Shown here: piece by piece, positions 1 to 13,400 of the stretch
Layout: every line of letters starts with the position of its first letter
Position numbering within the stretch: the first letter of the stretch is position 1
Assembly (NCBI GenBank): GCA_028023455.1
Contig: JAQFVV010000443.1
Span: forward strand, 126,001-190,000
Direction: 5' to 3'
DNA length: 64,000 nt
Source of the DNA: Epiperipatus broadwayi
Lineage: Eukaryota; Onychophora; Udeonychophora; Euonychophora; Peripatidae
Program-made: the position numbers and the translations under genes
Notes under the pieces: generated by a model
Seen by the model: only the letters and a program-made list of their open reading frames with translations
Told to the model about the DNA's origin: nothing
The model's database searches: none

Positions 1-1712
1 TTCTGATATTTTATATCTATCTAGTTGTATAATGGCTTATTACTTTAATGTATATTTATTTTTTTATTCCTTAATTAAAAAAAAAAAAACATTTTTTTTT
101 TTTTTCAAATTATTTGATTTCAGTGATGATAATTAATTCTTTATTTTTGAAGCCTCACAAATAACTTTGAAATCTTTGAATACAGTTTTCAATTTATTAC
201 AGAATGGATAAATATTTTTACATTTTTAAAATTAAAAATGTAAGTGATAATTAAGATAATAGAAATAAATTCATAAGCCTGTTCATAGTAATGCCATATA
301 TGAAATTAGAATATGACTAAGCAACTTTATGTGTTAACATTAATATTATTCACATGTAGAATAGTATATGATCTTATCATTAAAATTTTGAATCCAAACT
401 TATCCTCAAGTATTAATGCATCTGTGTCACATTTTTTTAAAACAAGTCTTCCAGTTTACTTATGCAATATTCATCATGTAGTCTAGAAAGATAATATAGA
501 AGAAACCTTTGATTAATGTTTTTATTCCATAAGAAAAAATAATTTTTCTTTTCAGAAAAAAAAAAAAAAAATTATAATTTTTTAAATAAGTAATAAAATT
601 TCACATTATAAAATTTCCAAATTGAACAACTAACTTGTTGATCAATTACCAATCTTATTTTGATGACAAATTACACCTTAAGATTAAATTTATAAAGTGT
701 GCATCTGGCAAATTTCATGGTTCTAATTTTAAATATTAATTCTGTCTTTTATATTTTTCAAACTTTTCTTGCAATAGTTTTTGGTGATAACTGTGACAAG
801 TTCATATTTATAATTAAATCTTTTTGTGAGTTCCTTATAATTTCTAAGCTTGGAAACTTGCAATAATTTCACTTTAATTAATCCCATCTTCCTTTTTGTA
901 ACAAAAGGATTCAAATGTACTAAACTCATACAGTATTTTTAGCATATATTATAAGCTTATTAATAATTTTGAATAACAACCATATTATTTAATTTGTACA
1001 AATTAAACTCCAAACCCACATCATTAAACATTATTTTATAAATGAATACATTAAAAGGAGATGGTACATCTCACTATGAACAACTGATAATCTCTTCTGA
1101 GATGAAGAAGACATCCTTTTTGGAAACCATTGGCTTGGGAGAAATTTTTACTCAAAACATCTTCAAATATATTACAAACATTTTTACAAGAATACCACAC
1201 AATTACAAGCAAATATTACTTTAATCTTGTACATTAGACTGGATAAAAAGTACATAGGATGTATAACAATATTCTGTTATTTGCAATTTGTATAAAGATA
1301 AACTCAACAACACAATCCCCCCTGCTGATCAGTCTCCAAAATTTTAAGGCAGTTTAAAGATTTCAAAACTTTCTTTTCAAGATCATCATTAATATTCAGA
1401 TCCAAATTCTTGAATTCCCTTTCATGAAAAACATTATTGGCACTTTATCTTAGTTACTGCCAAAGTAGTGAAAAACAATATCAGCAAAAATAGTTTCATT
1501 TATCTGTTGTTAAAATCCGATATTTATAAAAAAGTAAAAAAAATTGTCAATTAAAATACAATGCAATAATATTAATATTAGATATTTAAATCTTTATATA
1601 AAACTTATATAAAAAAAAAATTAGCAAAAAAAATTACATTCAAAATACACGCTCATCAAAGTAAATAATACTAATCACTATTTCATCAAGATTAAAAAAT
1701 ACACATATTTAC
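1..1712 (-). other. KANSL2: KANSL2 intron, running off the left edge
   Basis: Read on the minus strand, a donor GTAAAT begins at 1712 directly after the KANSL2 exon, so this stretch should be the following intron. I looked for the next conserved block (the Cys/His segment after KKDG in vertebrate KANSL2) on the minus strand and did not find it, so the next exon is probably outside the window. The rest is A/T-rich sequence with A-runs near 80 and 560. Short reading frames at 729-929 and 1042-1224 have no recognisable motif. Confidence 0.6.
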
Positions 1713-1951
1713 CCATCTTTTTTATCAGATTTTGGAGCAGCATTTGTGCAACGCTTTCCATTTTTGGTACTAACATAATTACACTGCTTGTAAGGAGCAT
1801 TTCTATCTTCCAGTATATGACGAATGCAATATTCATATCCTTCTATCCGCGATTGATAACAAGGTCTATGATGATAAATGCAGAAGAGACCTTCAATTGG
1901 TGTTTTTGTTTTTTTAGGAAGAGCGACTTTTCCTTTCAGCATTTTATAAAA
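1713..1951 (-). CDS. KANSL2: KANSL2 (NSL complex subunit 2), first coding exon with zinc-binding motif
   Basis: Encodes the N-terminal part of KAT8 regulatory NSL complex subunit 2, a nuclear subunit of the MOF/KAT8-containing NSL histone H4 acetyltransferase complex. The exon reads ATG at 1942 down to 1713 and gives 77 residues. Recognition rests on CIRHILEDRNAPYKQC and STKNGKRCTNAAPK, followed by KKDG, which closely match the vertebrate protein as I remember it. Likely zinc ligands are Cys21, Cys28, Cys39 and His42, then Cys54 and Cys65. An acceptor (TTTTTTAG, ending at 1952) precedes TTTTATAAA and the ATG, so exon sequence probably starts at 1951. The ATG sits about as far from the motif as in the human protein, which favours it as the start, with 5'UTR exon(s) upstream; an upstream coding exon is not excluded. 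The donor is GG|GTAAAT, phase 2. The remaining exons should lie left of position 1. Confidence 0.85.
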
Positions 1952-4900
1952 CTAAAAAATAAAAGTTATATATATATAAAGTAAATAAAGTTACAAACTA
2001 AAATAATACTTAATAAGTTCAGCAATATAAACATCAATTTTTTTGACCATAGCTATTTAAATGGACTGTAATTAGAAATACTCACATTGGAGTTTTTTTA
2101 ATTTCTTCTTCAATTATTAATTTTATTAAACTACAGATACATGGAGTTAATTTTTTTTCTATTATTAACTATAACCTATTATTATATATATCTTCAAAAT
2201 TCATTTCATGAATATAAGTATGTTAAGTTTTTCCCCCAAAGGCAGGGAAAAACTATCAATGATCAAATATCCATTATCTTATAATTTATTCCAGAATATT
2301 GATTTTAAGTTATATCAAAAATTTCCCTCCTCATAAAGATACAAAGTTATAAGCTCAAGAGTACATATAACTGAGTATGAGTGCCTTTTCCATAACAAAT
2401 GTATTTCAGCATTTCACGTTTAACAATATATTATAAAACATATGAAGCTTTTTTAACACTATTAAAATGATCTACCTATAAATATTTGAAATATATTATT
2501 ACACTTTATAGGTTGTATATCTTAATTATATAACGATTTAGTAATAGTTAATAATGTAGCTTTTAAATTGAAATGGCCGAATAAATTGTCAAAATATGAT
2601 ATGAAGTGGCAAAAATTTTCATCATATGATAATCGTGAATTATTATTTGGTTGTAGTATTTTATTGCTTAGTAGCTCTACATACCTTCAGATAGCTGAGT
2701 AATTAGCTTATAATCAATGAGAAGAATTATCACATAATTATCAAAAAATTATTGACAAGCATAACTTTAGTGTCACATTACATAAATAAATTAAGATATA
2801 TTTAAATTAAGTAGGGAAATTTTTTTACACAATTTATAAAAATGACTTGTCCAATTTTCAAAATTTAATAGGATAAATTTTTTAACTAATATGAAGTTAC
2901 TTGATACTTACATGACATCTAACTTGTAAACTTAAGATATGAAACAAGCTATTATGTGACTTTCTCTGCTTACTTTCAACACTTACATTAGAAACTGTAA
3001 TTCTATTTATTCAAATCCTAAGCTATTTATTGTAAACCTGAGCGATCACTGATCCAAGTCCACAGATTAATTTTGGCTACTATGCTGTCTTCATTAATAC
3101 AAAGAAAATAAAGATAGCTGCAGAATCTGTTATTCTTCATTGAAAAAAATCAATAGCCAGAGAACAATTTGAGTACTTGGATATATCACTACAATCTAGT
3201 GTCAATCCTTACTCGAGTCTATTATAAATGACTGGATAACAACAGAATGAATTACTGTTCTCTAACAAAAATTTCTGTATTATTATACTATTATAAAGAA
3301 ATCAGTATTACAACTTAGCCACTGTTATATATTGATAACTTCAACCAAAAAACTGACATAAAACATTACCAATTTACTCATTAATGAAGTTTGAATCATT
3401 AAGTGCAGAAATGGATTATATATTATTAAAGAAAAGAGGAGGGGATCTAAATTTTTGTGAACAATAGATTATTATTTAATTTTATTTACTAGCACAGTGA
3501 TTGTATGTAATTTTTAAATAGCAAGTATTTACATTCTAAGCATATGCACTGTGATGTTATAATAACTCAACAATGTTTTGTTGAGTACACAGAATATTCT
3601 CAAATCAAAGCACAAGATCGAGACTTTGGAAAAAATAAGAGCATCCATCTTTTATATTTAAATTCAATTACGTACGACAATTTAAAGCATCTTAGCCTGA
3701 GAGCATGAATATGTTTCTTTATTCACTTTACATCCATTAATTTCTTTCAATATATTAATGCTCACAAAATTTTTCAATTTACTACGCGTTACTATTATGC
3801 AATATTAGAAATTATGTGCTTTGGTTTGAGAGTATCCTCCATACTCAATAAAATATTGTTGAACTATAACTATTATAAAAACATTACAGCGCATGTGCTT
3901 AGGGTGTAAATCCTTGCTATTTAAAAGTTACGAATGATAGATTAGTAAAGTAAATAATTTTATAAAATGCTTAAAATAAAATCCAGAATTTTTAACAAGT
4001 TTTTTCATTTAATAATTTTAACAAAATTCAATACATAATCAAAGATTTTAACTGCCTAAGCTGAATTTTGTCATCACTCAGCTAACCACGTTTAAAATTA
4101 ATAGAAGATAGTAAATTTTTAAAATAATATAATAATAAAACATATCTTAGTAAAAACCTGTTAATGAATATACCTTGCGCTGATCTGAATGTCATGTTTC
4201 TATTTTGTTTTTCTCAGTGTGCTCAATAAATTTTATTTAATTCATGATTTGCTTTTCTTGAAAACAATAAATCAAATCTTTAATCACTAACTTTTTCCAA
4301 AATATTTAGCTGATTAAATACACTTCAGATAAAATTACAAAAAAAAAATTCTAAATGCTCAGAATATAATCTCAAATGGCAAAGAAAAAAAAATCAGTAA
4401 ATTTTTATTAACTATAAAGAGACATACACAAATATAAAAATGAGTGCTTAATATATAAAATATAGATAATAGATTTTGAAATTAATACTATAATTAATTA
4501 CTGTTTAATGTTTCTTTAAGTTTTTCAAGAGCACACAAATTCTTTAAAAACAAGTCATTCATAATGAAGAAATAAGAGCTATATTGTCAAATTACTATTA
4601 TATGTCCTCTTCATCTGAAAAAACTACTAATCAGGGAAGTCTAGTAAATCAAAATAAGGTAAAAATAAATCATGAAATCAGCATTCTTAGGACTATGATA
4701 TCTCCAACGATTTTTACTCAGACTATATTAATGAGTCCACAGTTAAAGAATAAAAATAGCTTTCAGTTATCAAAGTTGATTGTTAATAGCTAAACAATAC
4801 CTAATCAAAATATTCTATTGACTCAGAAGATAAAACGCTAATTCATTAAAAGTTAAGATTTATTTCTAATACAGATATAAAAGAAGAAAAAAAGATGATC

Positions 4901-5229
4901 AATGGCTTTAAACACAGAATAGGATTTATAATTCCAATGGCATAATAGATAACAATTGCCACTGGATATAGCAATATATTATTAAAAATCTCTGCAGCAT
5001 GTTTCCAGAGAAGCAACTCTGGTAACTAGGGAGGCCTATTTTATAATAATACCAGAACAAATTAGTTCAATAAGATATATGAAAATGAGTTAACCATAAA
5101 GAATAAACATGAACAAAATATAATACCCCCCCCCCCCCAATCCTTTACTAACCCAGACATATCCAACAAAAGAAGGCCTGCCTACCCAACTGGCAATCAG
5201 GGTTGAATCAAAAATGTTGGTTACAACTA
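1952..5229. other. KANSL2 upstream region, no gene recognised
   Basis: A/T-rich, non-repetitive-looking sequence upstream of the KANSL2 coding exon; it may be KANSL2 intron if a 5'UTR exon lies further right. It contains a (C)13 run at 5126-5138 and short A/T runs. A 69-codon frame at 4584-4793 begins with TTG, has no family motif and is not called. I see no exon with convincing conserved protein sequence. Confidence 0.4.
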
Positions 5230-7190
5230 TTAAATTACATGGAATGTGTGAGAACTTGGAATGTTAGAAGTTTATTCTACATTCGCCTAAAAAAAAAAAA
5301 TGTAAATATATAAATGTAATATTATGGATTAACAGAAATATCCTAATGATTATGGAGAATTAAATAGTTGTAAAAAAATATAATCTGAAAATAAATCAAA
5401 ATATAAAGTTGATACAGGATTTTATTAAACAAAAAACCAAAAGATTCACTGATAGAATATAAGCTTATTAATACAAAAATGGTATTACCTAGATTCAAAG
5501 AACACTTTTAACATTACAATAATCCAAATATAAATCTTTATATCAAGCAGTACAACAGTAATGTAAAATTTTTACAGGAATCAGAAACTCATGATGATGT
5601 ATTTTATAATGATATTATTGGAGATATGAAGTGATAATGAAGGATATAAACAAATTTCAGGAAAATAAAAATTTTCAAAAATTAAAAAGATGTTACCAAA
5701 ATAGCACATGTACAATAATGGAAAAATAGCAAGCACAAAAAAAAAAAAATTCATATTAAAGAGATGAAAATCTTAACAAAATTAGAGGGGAGGAGTGTAA
5801 CCAACAATATATCACAGATAAAAAAGATTAAGAAAGATTTAATCACACAAGAAATATTAAAACTAGTTAAGAAAAGTGAATTCTGAAAAGTCAAATGGAT
5901 AATTCAAAATTGCAATGAAGTAAAAAATAGTTGGAAAACCAATGTAGAGATAAAAAAAAAAAAAATGGGTTAATGTAAATTCACAGAGAAATAATATAAC
6001 ATTACCATCCAATAAAAGATGAAGATAGAAATATGATTTTAGAAGAAGAAACGAAGAAGATAAAAGATTTATAATTTGTTTTAGAATATAACAATTTACA
6101 ATACACATATCCAACAGAAATAAAAAATACAAATGATGAGTGAATGACAGAAAAATAAAAAATATAATAACTATTAAATAGAAAATGGTCAACATCATTA
6201 GAACAATAAGATGAAATTTTGAAGCAATGACAAAATACAATTTGAATTATATAAAACAACTTTTGATGAAAAAATATCAGTAAAATTAGAAAGAAATTAA
6301 TGAATAATACTAGCATTTTAAAAGAATGAGGATGCTACTTTACTGGAAGTTAATAAAGCAGTAAATAAGGTAAAAAATAAAAAGGATATTTGGAGAAAAT
6401 ATTATAGTTGAAGAAATGATTAGACATAATGGACAACTATACAAAACTTACAGGAAAGTCAATAATTATGATTAGCCCCAATCAACAAAAAGAGAAGGAA
6501 AACAGAATGTGAAAATTATAGATCATAATGCAGCAATTAGATTTTTTTACTTTTAAAAAATGAACATTTTACATAAAAGATTAAAGATTCTGAAGAATAT
6601 TTGACAGTTGAAACAATTCGATTTAGATAAAGTAGATGCAGTATATAAAACAAATTATCACTCGAGAAAACGGGGGGGGGGGGGGCTGTTAGGAATAACT
6701 TTCAGAATGCCTTTGTTAGCACTGATCAAAGAATGATTGGGTAGTATTTAATCACATAGTGAAAAAAACTGAAACCAGCTTGAAATTGGAAAAGACAAAA
6801 CAAAATTTATCTTATCAGAATATTCACCAATACATCAGAAAAGAGTAATAGGTAATATCAAAGAAATCTGGGAAAACAACAACAAAAAAATAAATAAATG
6901 CATGGAATAAAAAAAAAGTTATGCAGATTATATAGTAAACAATAAAAAAACAATGAAAAATAGTTTATATAAAATTTATACCAAAACAATTGAGAAAAAG
7001 ATTACATTTTCTGGTAGAAGATTGAACAGAAAGAAAGTTCTAATAAACAGTTATGTAATCAAAGTATTGCATTATCAAATCAAGACTATACAAAAACTTT
7101 AGCAGAAAGAATGTTTCAGTAAACAGAAACCAGTATAAACTTACAACATTTAGGCACTGTATCTGTTGAATTTCATTACTGTCAATTTTC
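5230..7190 (+). pseudogene. Decayed non-LTR retrotransposon (LINE) with endonuclease and RT remnants
   Basis: On the plus strand several scraps appear in the order expected of a LINE ORF2. VRTWNVRSLF at about 5247-5276 is the start of the APE-type endonuclease domain (family form TWNVRTL). A block near 5430-5510 containing LINTKMVLPRFKE resembles the conserved endonuclease segment with INER..ARF. ECENYR near 6510 is the RT entry motif usually followed by GISLL. SYADYIV at about 6917-6937 is the RT catalytic box, with the second Asp of YADD replaced by Tyr. Stops and frameshifts interrupt all of it and no long frame survives. A (G)14 run lies at 6672-6685. The type resembles arthropod elements often annotated as craniofacial development protein 2-like. 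Ends and target-site duplications were not found, so the limits are approximate. Confidence 0.6.
6672..6685. repeat. (G)14 homopolymer
   Basis: An uninterrupted run of 14 G inside the LINE fossil. In such an A/T-rich region it may be a polymerase-slippage tract. Similar C-runs occur at 5126-5138 (13 C) and 10582-10592 (11 C). Confidence 0.9.
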
Positions 7191-9869
7191 ATTACATGAA
7201 AAATAGTTTTTTTTTGAGCTGAAGTGAACTCACATATATATGTGAATATAATAAATGCTAATTTATTACTTCAATGTCTTTCATAATCGCACTATTCCAT
7301 TTGATATCAGAATGTATAGCTTAAAAATTAAATTGTATTATAGATAGGTACAAACATTAAAAATATTTGCACTAATATATATTTGCTAAAAAATTTAAAT
7401 TACGTATGTATATTGCTAGTCAACTTTGGCATCCACACAAAGCTTTGGAAAAAATGATAAATGGATTATAAGAGTAAATGTCTTGACTTTTTCTTCTTTA
7501 GATAATTTTATTTCACTAATATACAAATTTCTGTTAATAAAGCATTACAATTCTATATGCTAGATATCAAATCTAATAGAAGAGAATAATTTAAGATTCA
7601 ATATTAATAAATACTTAATAAAAATATCTTATTCATGAAAAATCATTGTGAGCAGAATGATTTCTGATATAATACTCTTAAATTATGTTTGGAATTATTT
7701 TCAATCTTATAATATTAATATTTAGGTCTGACTAATTCGTTATTTATTCTATTTTTAATGGAAGCAGATTTTCAATTTATGTGATTGCATTATCCTGATA
7801 GCAACTAATAATAACAAGAACAAGCACTTCTAAAGTAATATGTTTTACTAGTATTACATCCTAATGGTTTCATAGAAAAACAAACAGAATGTTAATTCAA
7901 GAGTTGACATTTTGACAATTCACATCATAAAATTTTCAAACGAAACACATCTTTTTATTTAAATATTGAATTGTAAGCAGACCGTATATATATATATATG
8001 CCTAATCTCTCAAAAAATTCAATTGCATTGCACAGATTGAAATAAGTATATTAAAACTACATCTACAATTTTTTAAGTAAAATCCAGCAAAAATAAATGA
8101 AAGATTCAGGAAAATGATAGTATTGAAAACCAATTACAAATAAGAACACTTTAAGAACTGAAAATATTCCATACTAATTATTTGCAAAAAATATACGTAT
8201 ATAAATATTAAGGATAATAATGCTCAAAGCCCCACCTTTATTGTTAAGATTGCTGTGACAACAGTTTGAAATTATTGAATGTTATTGATATTGGGCTTGT
8301 CTAAATGTTGACTGGTTTTTAATGATTATTATTTATTAGTCTACATTCAGAAGAGGTTATATTTACTTGTTTAAAAAAGTTTATTTAAACTTCTTTGTAT
8401 CAATAATTTCAATCTCTGTGGTCAAGTTGCAATCTTTAATATCTATATAAGTATATTAGATCATTAATAAAGATGGTATCCTACCTTTGTTGTTAAAAGG
8501 TTGCCTTGATAACAGTTTCAAATTGTTGATTGTTATGATATTGGGATTGTCTAAGTGTTGACTGGTTTTTAATGATATATAAATATTTGATTTCAATATC
8601 AGTCATTATATATTTTTAAAATAATATATACAAAAATATTTTATAAAAAATGCTTTTATTTAATTTGATGAGCAATGCACTAAATACCAAAAAATAATTT
8701 CTGTCTTCAACCATAATTTTGGGTTGATTGAATAAGTAATTTATGGGCATCTCATCCTTTTATTTCAAATCAAATATAATAACCAAAATTGTACTTGAAA
8801 AAATATTTTTTTTATTTTTCTCATCAAATAACATAAAAAATTCTTTTTTTTATAAAATAGTTTTTGTGTATATTATTCTTTATTTTTTAGTATTCACATA
8901 TTTCGCAACAGATATTTTGTAACTATTCATATTCAAATTTAAAAACTGAGAATCTACAAAATATCATATTTTTAATATTTGAAATGAAATTTGTGTGTGT
9001 TAAAAATTATTTACTTCTGTGATTATGAAGGCAGCACTTTTAAAAGTATATTCTTAAACAATATACTCCTATCTATTGCACATCACTCAAAACTTATTGA
9101 CACATATCAACACAATTTTACATTCAGCCTGCCAACACTGTTAGATTGGATAATCCTGAAATATTACATTGTCAATGAAATTTAACATGTACAAAATATG
9201 AAAAAAATTCATTTAATAGAATCATGTTAAAAATTGGTTAAATAAAAATATTTAAAAATCAAGTTTAATATACATATTGTTAAATATATTAGAAAATATT
9301 TTTTTAATTATATAGATTTTTTTTAAAAATTACTATAGTGACAAGCGTATTTACATTATTAAAAAAAGTCTTATATTTAATTTTAAAAATAAAAGAAAAT
9401 TTAATATCTCTTATCCAACATTTATTTCAATTCAAAATATTTCAATGCTTTTGGAAATGATCCAAGATTTCTTTCTTTTTTCATTGATTCAAACAAAAAA
9501 GATAGTTAATTTAATGGAAATAAATGGCAGCATATTAATTTATCATTATTAAATTAGAGGGGGGAAAAAAAAAGATGAGTTGGGGAAGGAGAGATAGTCT
9601 TTTGTTTTAATTTGGAAAAGATATTGATTTAATTTTTGAAAAATCTATATAAAACTTCCAATTATAGACAAAAACATTTTCTTTTACATCCTGGACATAA
9701 AAGAAATATTGAAGAAACTTATTAGCAATAAAACCTTAAAAACATAATTTATTAATTATAAATAGAAATTATGAAAATTGCCAGAATATTATTCAATAAC
9801 AAATGAAGTAATATTTCAATAAATATCATTAATGAAAACATTTTGAAAAAAATTAAATTAATGTTGTCA
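7191..9869. other. A/T-rich intergenic stretch
   Basis: Apart from the ~95-bp repeat pair at 8232-8576 and a (TA)n tract near 7986-7999, I see no gene, conserved exon or element ends here. Short frames such as 8991-9185 look random. Confidence 0.5.
8232..8576 (+). repeat. Two diverged direct copies of a ~95-bp sequence
   Basis: Copy one at about 8232-8327 and copy two at about 8480-8576 share CTTTRTTGTTAA near the start and a near-identical end, TGTTGACTGGTTTTTAATGA, with ACAGTTT and TTATGATATTGGG-like blocks between. About 150 bp of unrelated sequence separates them. No coding potential. Either an old tandem duplication or two copies of a short mobile element. Confidence 0.7.
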
Positions 9870-10566
9870 TCATCGATAATTTAATTTCTTACAGAATATT
9901 TGCAATGATTATAATTATCAAAAATCTTTAACAAGTTTGTTTGCTAAATATATTTTTTTCAAGTTTATTTATCAAATAAATATTACTTTCATGTTTTGTG
10001 TTACCTTATGGATTATGTTTGTCATTACCATTAATATAATTTCTTATAGAATGTATGCACTGATCACATTTATTGAAAATATTTGCTTTTCAGACATTGT
10101 TTGTTCGCTAAATATATTTTTTTCATATTTGTTTTCTAAATAAATGATATTATTTTCATTGGGGTGGGGGGGTTGCTTATTTTTGAGTTTTAATATAAAA
10201 ATATATAAATTGTCAATTACTTTTTTTTGTTACATAGGTTTGTGGAAGATGACTCAATAAATGCATAAAGCATACATTTTATTAGCAATAATTCAATCTT
10301 CTTTGTCATAATTTCTATACATTTGTCTTGGCACTTTCAACAAATTTCATATAAAGTAATTGAATACACATTTAGAATAGTACAATTACAGTTAACAGAA
10401 AAGATAATTATGAACTTTTAATTAGTCATGAAAAATATGAATCTTTTCATACGGATGATGACTCAACTAATGGTTAAAGAATATACTCTACTAACACCAA
10501 TTCTATCTTGTTATATAATTTCTATACATTTATTTTATTTTGACAGTTTCAACAAAATTCATAAAA
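9870..10566 (+). repeat. Two successive pairs of diverged direct repeats
   Basis: The first pair lies about 163 bp apart: GCTAAATATATTTTTTTCA occurs at about 9940 and 10107, each preceded by a related TTTCTTAYAGAAT block. The second pair lies about 209 bp apart: GATGACTCAA followed by ATAATTTCTATACATTT and TTTCAACAAA, at about 10247-10355 and 10456-10566. Both look like local duplications that have since diverged. The open frames here (9937-10143 and 10428-10625) are A/T-rich repeat sequence without motifs. Confidence 0.6.
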
Positions 10567-10692
10567 ATAAAAAACAAAACACCCCCCCCCCCAAAAAAAA
10601 GCGCATAAAACAAAAATCTATTTAAATATTAAATTATTAAAAAATGAAATGAATATATTTAAAAAAGCAAATAGAAATAATTATCTTTTAAT

Positions 10693-11110
10693 AGAGAGCG
10701 TACCAATAGCTCAAACAAGCTCTTAATTAATAAGTGTGGTATTAGAAAATATTTAAAATCTCTATCCAGAACACTCTCATCTCCAAACCAAATGGTTTCG
10801 AGCTTATGGCTCACGTCAGTGGAGAGCTAGAATATTCGGACACTAGATCTAAAATATCAACTCAAAAACCAGCACTTATTTCATATGTATATTTAAGTAG
10901 AAACTCTGAAATTTTCAGACATGAAAATGTCTTTAAATCCAGCTATCTAACTTAAATAGCTATATGGGACTGAACTAAATTCAGATCTACCATATTTTAA
11001 TAGCCTCAGCATTGGTCTGGAGATGAGAATGTTCTGGATAGAGATTTTAAATATTTTCTAATACCGCACTTATTAATTAAGAGCTTGTTTGAGCTATTGG
11101 TACGCTCTCT
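10693..11110. mobile_element. MITE, 418 bp, with ~106-bp terminal inverted repeats
   Basis: Both ends carry AGAGAGCGTACCAATAGCTC in inverted orientation. The match continues for about 106 bp with only a few differences, through TTAATTAATAAGTG, ATATTTAAAATCTCTATCC and TCTCATCTCCA. The ~200-bp centre is unrelated and has no open frame. High identity between the arms suggests a fairly young insertion or hairpin gene conversion. The flanks (TTTTAAT and GTATTG) give no clear target-site duplication. The superfamily is not assigned. Confidence 0.85.
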
Positions 11111-11717
11111 GTATTGCATTTTTGTAAATACAAGCTTATAAAAGTAATGTCACGTTATATATGACTTGCTTTTTTGATTATTATAATTATCTTTTACATG
11201 ATATTAAAAATACATTTATTAATAAAAATAGATAGATTAAAAAAAGTACTTAAAAAGTATATGGAAAAAATAAAATTTATACATTACTTCAAAAATTAAT
11301 AGACAAACATATAACAAAAAAATAAATAAAATTTTTAAAAATTAAATAGAGTATAAACTTAGTTTGGGAATTAAATTTATATATAACAAGTAATCAAATA
11401 AGAAAAATATTTTACAATATAATAAAAAAAATTACACAATTTAGAAAATTTAAATGGATTCTATGAAATTGTCTGTTTAAATTGCAAACGAAAGAACAAA
11501 AGCAAAGTAATTATAAAGACATTTCAAAAAAATAAATTAAAAATAGATTGAAACAGAATTTAATGATAAGAAATATATACTGTATCTGAAAATGTTAATA
11601 AAAAGTTTTTCGAAAAAGTTTAAGTATCATAAATAATAGAAAAAGATTTTATTAGATATAATACAAAGAGCAAATCGTTTAAAAAAAGGAAAAAAAAAAA
11701 AAGAAAACAAGATAATT

Positions 11718-13397
11718 ATCTTTCTTAAATATCAATATTACTACTGCATTTCCCCAAACATCAGATACATCTTTATCACTTATATATTTAGTATATTGTT
11801 TTGCCAAATTTTTCAATTTCTTGACCTTTTTTAAAATATCAATAATTATTTTATCATTCCTTGGAGATTTTTCCTTTTTCATAGATTTAATTGCATGCCT
11901 ACCTCCTCATTTAAAATACTTGCAATTTAGAAGATATAGTTAATTGTGAGAGATGCTTTGTTTTCTTCTTTTTTAATACTATCTAATTCTTTATAGAACT
12001 CATCAACACATTTCATGATGTCAGCTTTTTTTGAAGTAAAAGTCCTATTGTTTTTATTGCTGTCATAACTTTCCTTCCAATACCAAACTGTTGTTTAACA
12101 CTTTGTGGGTTTTATTCTCTTTTATAGCTTCTCTTGTCATATCATAGTTATATTTTCTTATATCTAGTTTTTTAAAATTTTTATATTCCTTCTTTTCTTC
12201 ATATATTGTCGTTTCAATAGAAAATTTACTAATAAATTGCTATATTGTTTTTTATATCAGTTGTATTTCTTGCAGTTCTTAATAGCCTATCAGATATTTT
12301 TTTATTGATTACAGTCAAATTCTGAATCATCTTCAAAATCCGTAATATTTTTTAAAATGATTTTTGACTTGTAATTTAAATTCTTTGGAGTGTTTCTGAA
12401 GGTTAGGGATATCAACAGTTAATATTGTCTTTCTTAATTGTTTGTTGATCTAGTTTTGCATTAACATATTTTACATCTCATTAACGGACAATTACTTCCT
12501 GTGTTGAATTTATTATGCACACTATAGTTGTGGGTATATTTTTAGTCAAAAACCTTCATTTGGATGCTTCAATGTGCTGTTCATTTAGCATTTTTCTCAA
12601 AGAATTTATAATTTATGGGGAGATTCCTGTAAAATTCACAAGTCTATTTCTCATTCTATCATCTTAATCATATTCACTCACAATAACTTTCATCTTTCAA
12701 TTATTTGTCAATTCTAGCATAAGTCTCCCATGCAATTTTAAAATGTTTGAACTGGTAAAAAGCAATTTGTATATCAACATAAAAATCTACTTCTTCATCA
12801 CTATAAGAATTTGTTGGAGCATAAATTTGAATTTTTTGCATTTGATATCTTCCATTATTAATTTGAATAATTAATTCTTGCTGCTCTAATATATCGCCAA
12901 TCACAACAATGTTGTTCTTCAACTTTTTATTAACAAGTCCCAATCCATTTGAACTTCGAATATTTATGTTTTATAATATAATACATGAGTTCCAATCTAT
13001 TTCAACTTCTAATAGTTATGTTTTTGTAATATAGTACATATCCATTTTTAAAATCAATTCTTTTCAACTTATCTTTTAATTTTGTAAAATGCAACAATAT
13101 TTCATTTAACATTAAAGTTCCAATTCATGCCATCTTCCTTCACTGAAAATAATCTACAGATGTAGATACCTAAAAAAAAAAAAACTGTCATTGAATGGCA
13201 TCCTAGATCCACAATCAGGGTATACTTAGTACCCCTGCTGGGAAAAAGATCATAATTTAGTTTTGATTATCATGACTGTAAATATCTTTTTTTTTTTAAA
13301 AAGAACATTCACACACACATTCATCCTGCCTTCAAAAATACTCAACAGATATTTCAATTAAGAATTATCAGGCAAATGAGAAAAAAAAAACCTCCAT
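11718..13397 (-). pseudogene. RTE-family LINE, 5' half (leader, endonuclease, N-terminal RT), decayed
   Basis: Read leftward on the minus strand, this matches the 5' half of the full-length RTE copy at 23685-26918. A leader with GCCTGATAA and GGCAGGATGAATG lies near 13375-13330. A segment matching the start of the endonuclease ORF follows at 13240-13130. The endonuclease middle at 12943-12701 includes QIYAPTNSYSDEEV and DFYVDIQIAFYQ. Then come degraded RT N-terminal blocks, ending in KSPRNDKIIIDILKK and NAVVILIFKKD. Homology stops at about 11718, right after IFKKD. Many stops and indels. The missing 3' half begins just upstream on this strand, at 14705, so the two halves are in swapped order (see the finding on this region). 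Confidence 0.8.
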
Positions 13398-13400
13398 GAT

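Noticed and set aside
4584-4793. 69-codon frame with a serine-rich start followed by a GTAAAA donor-like site
   Set aside because: It begins with TTG, has no similarity I recognise and lies in A/T-rich sequence where such frames arise by chance.
5863-6316. Two overlapping minus-strand frames of 104-125 codons rich in F, L and I, looking like membrane proteins
   Set aside because: They are the reverse complement of A-rich decayed LINE sequence; poly-A on one strand reads as F-rich on the other. No conserved motif or start context.
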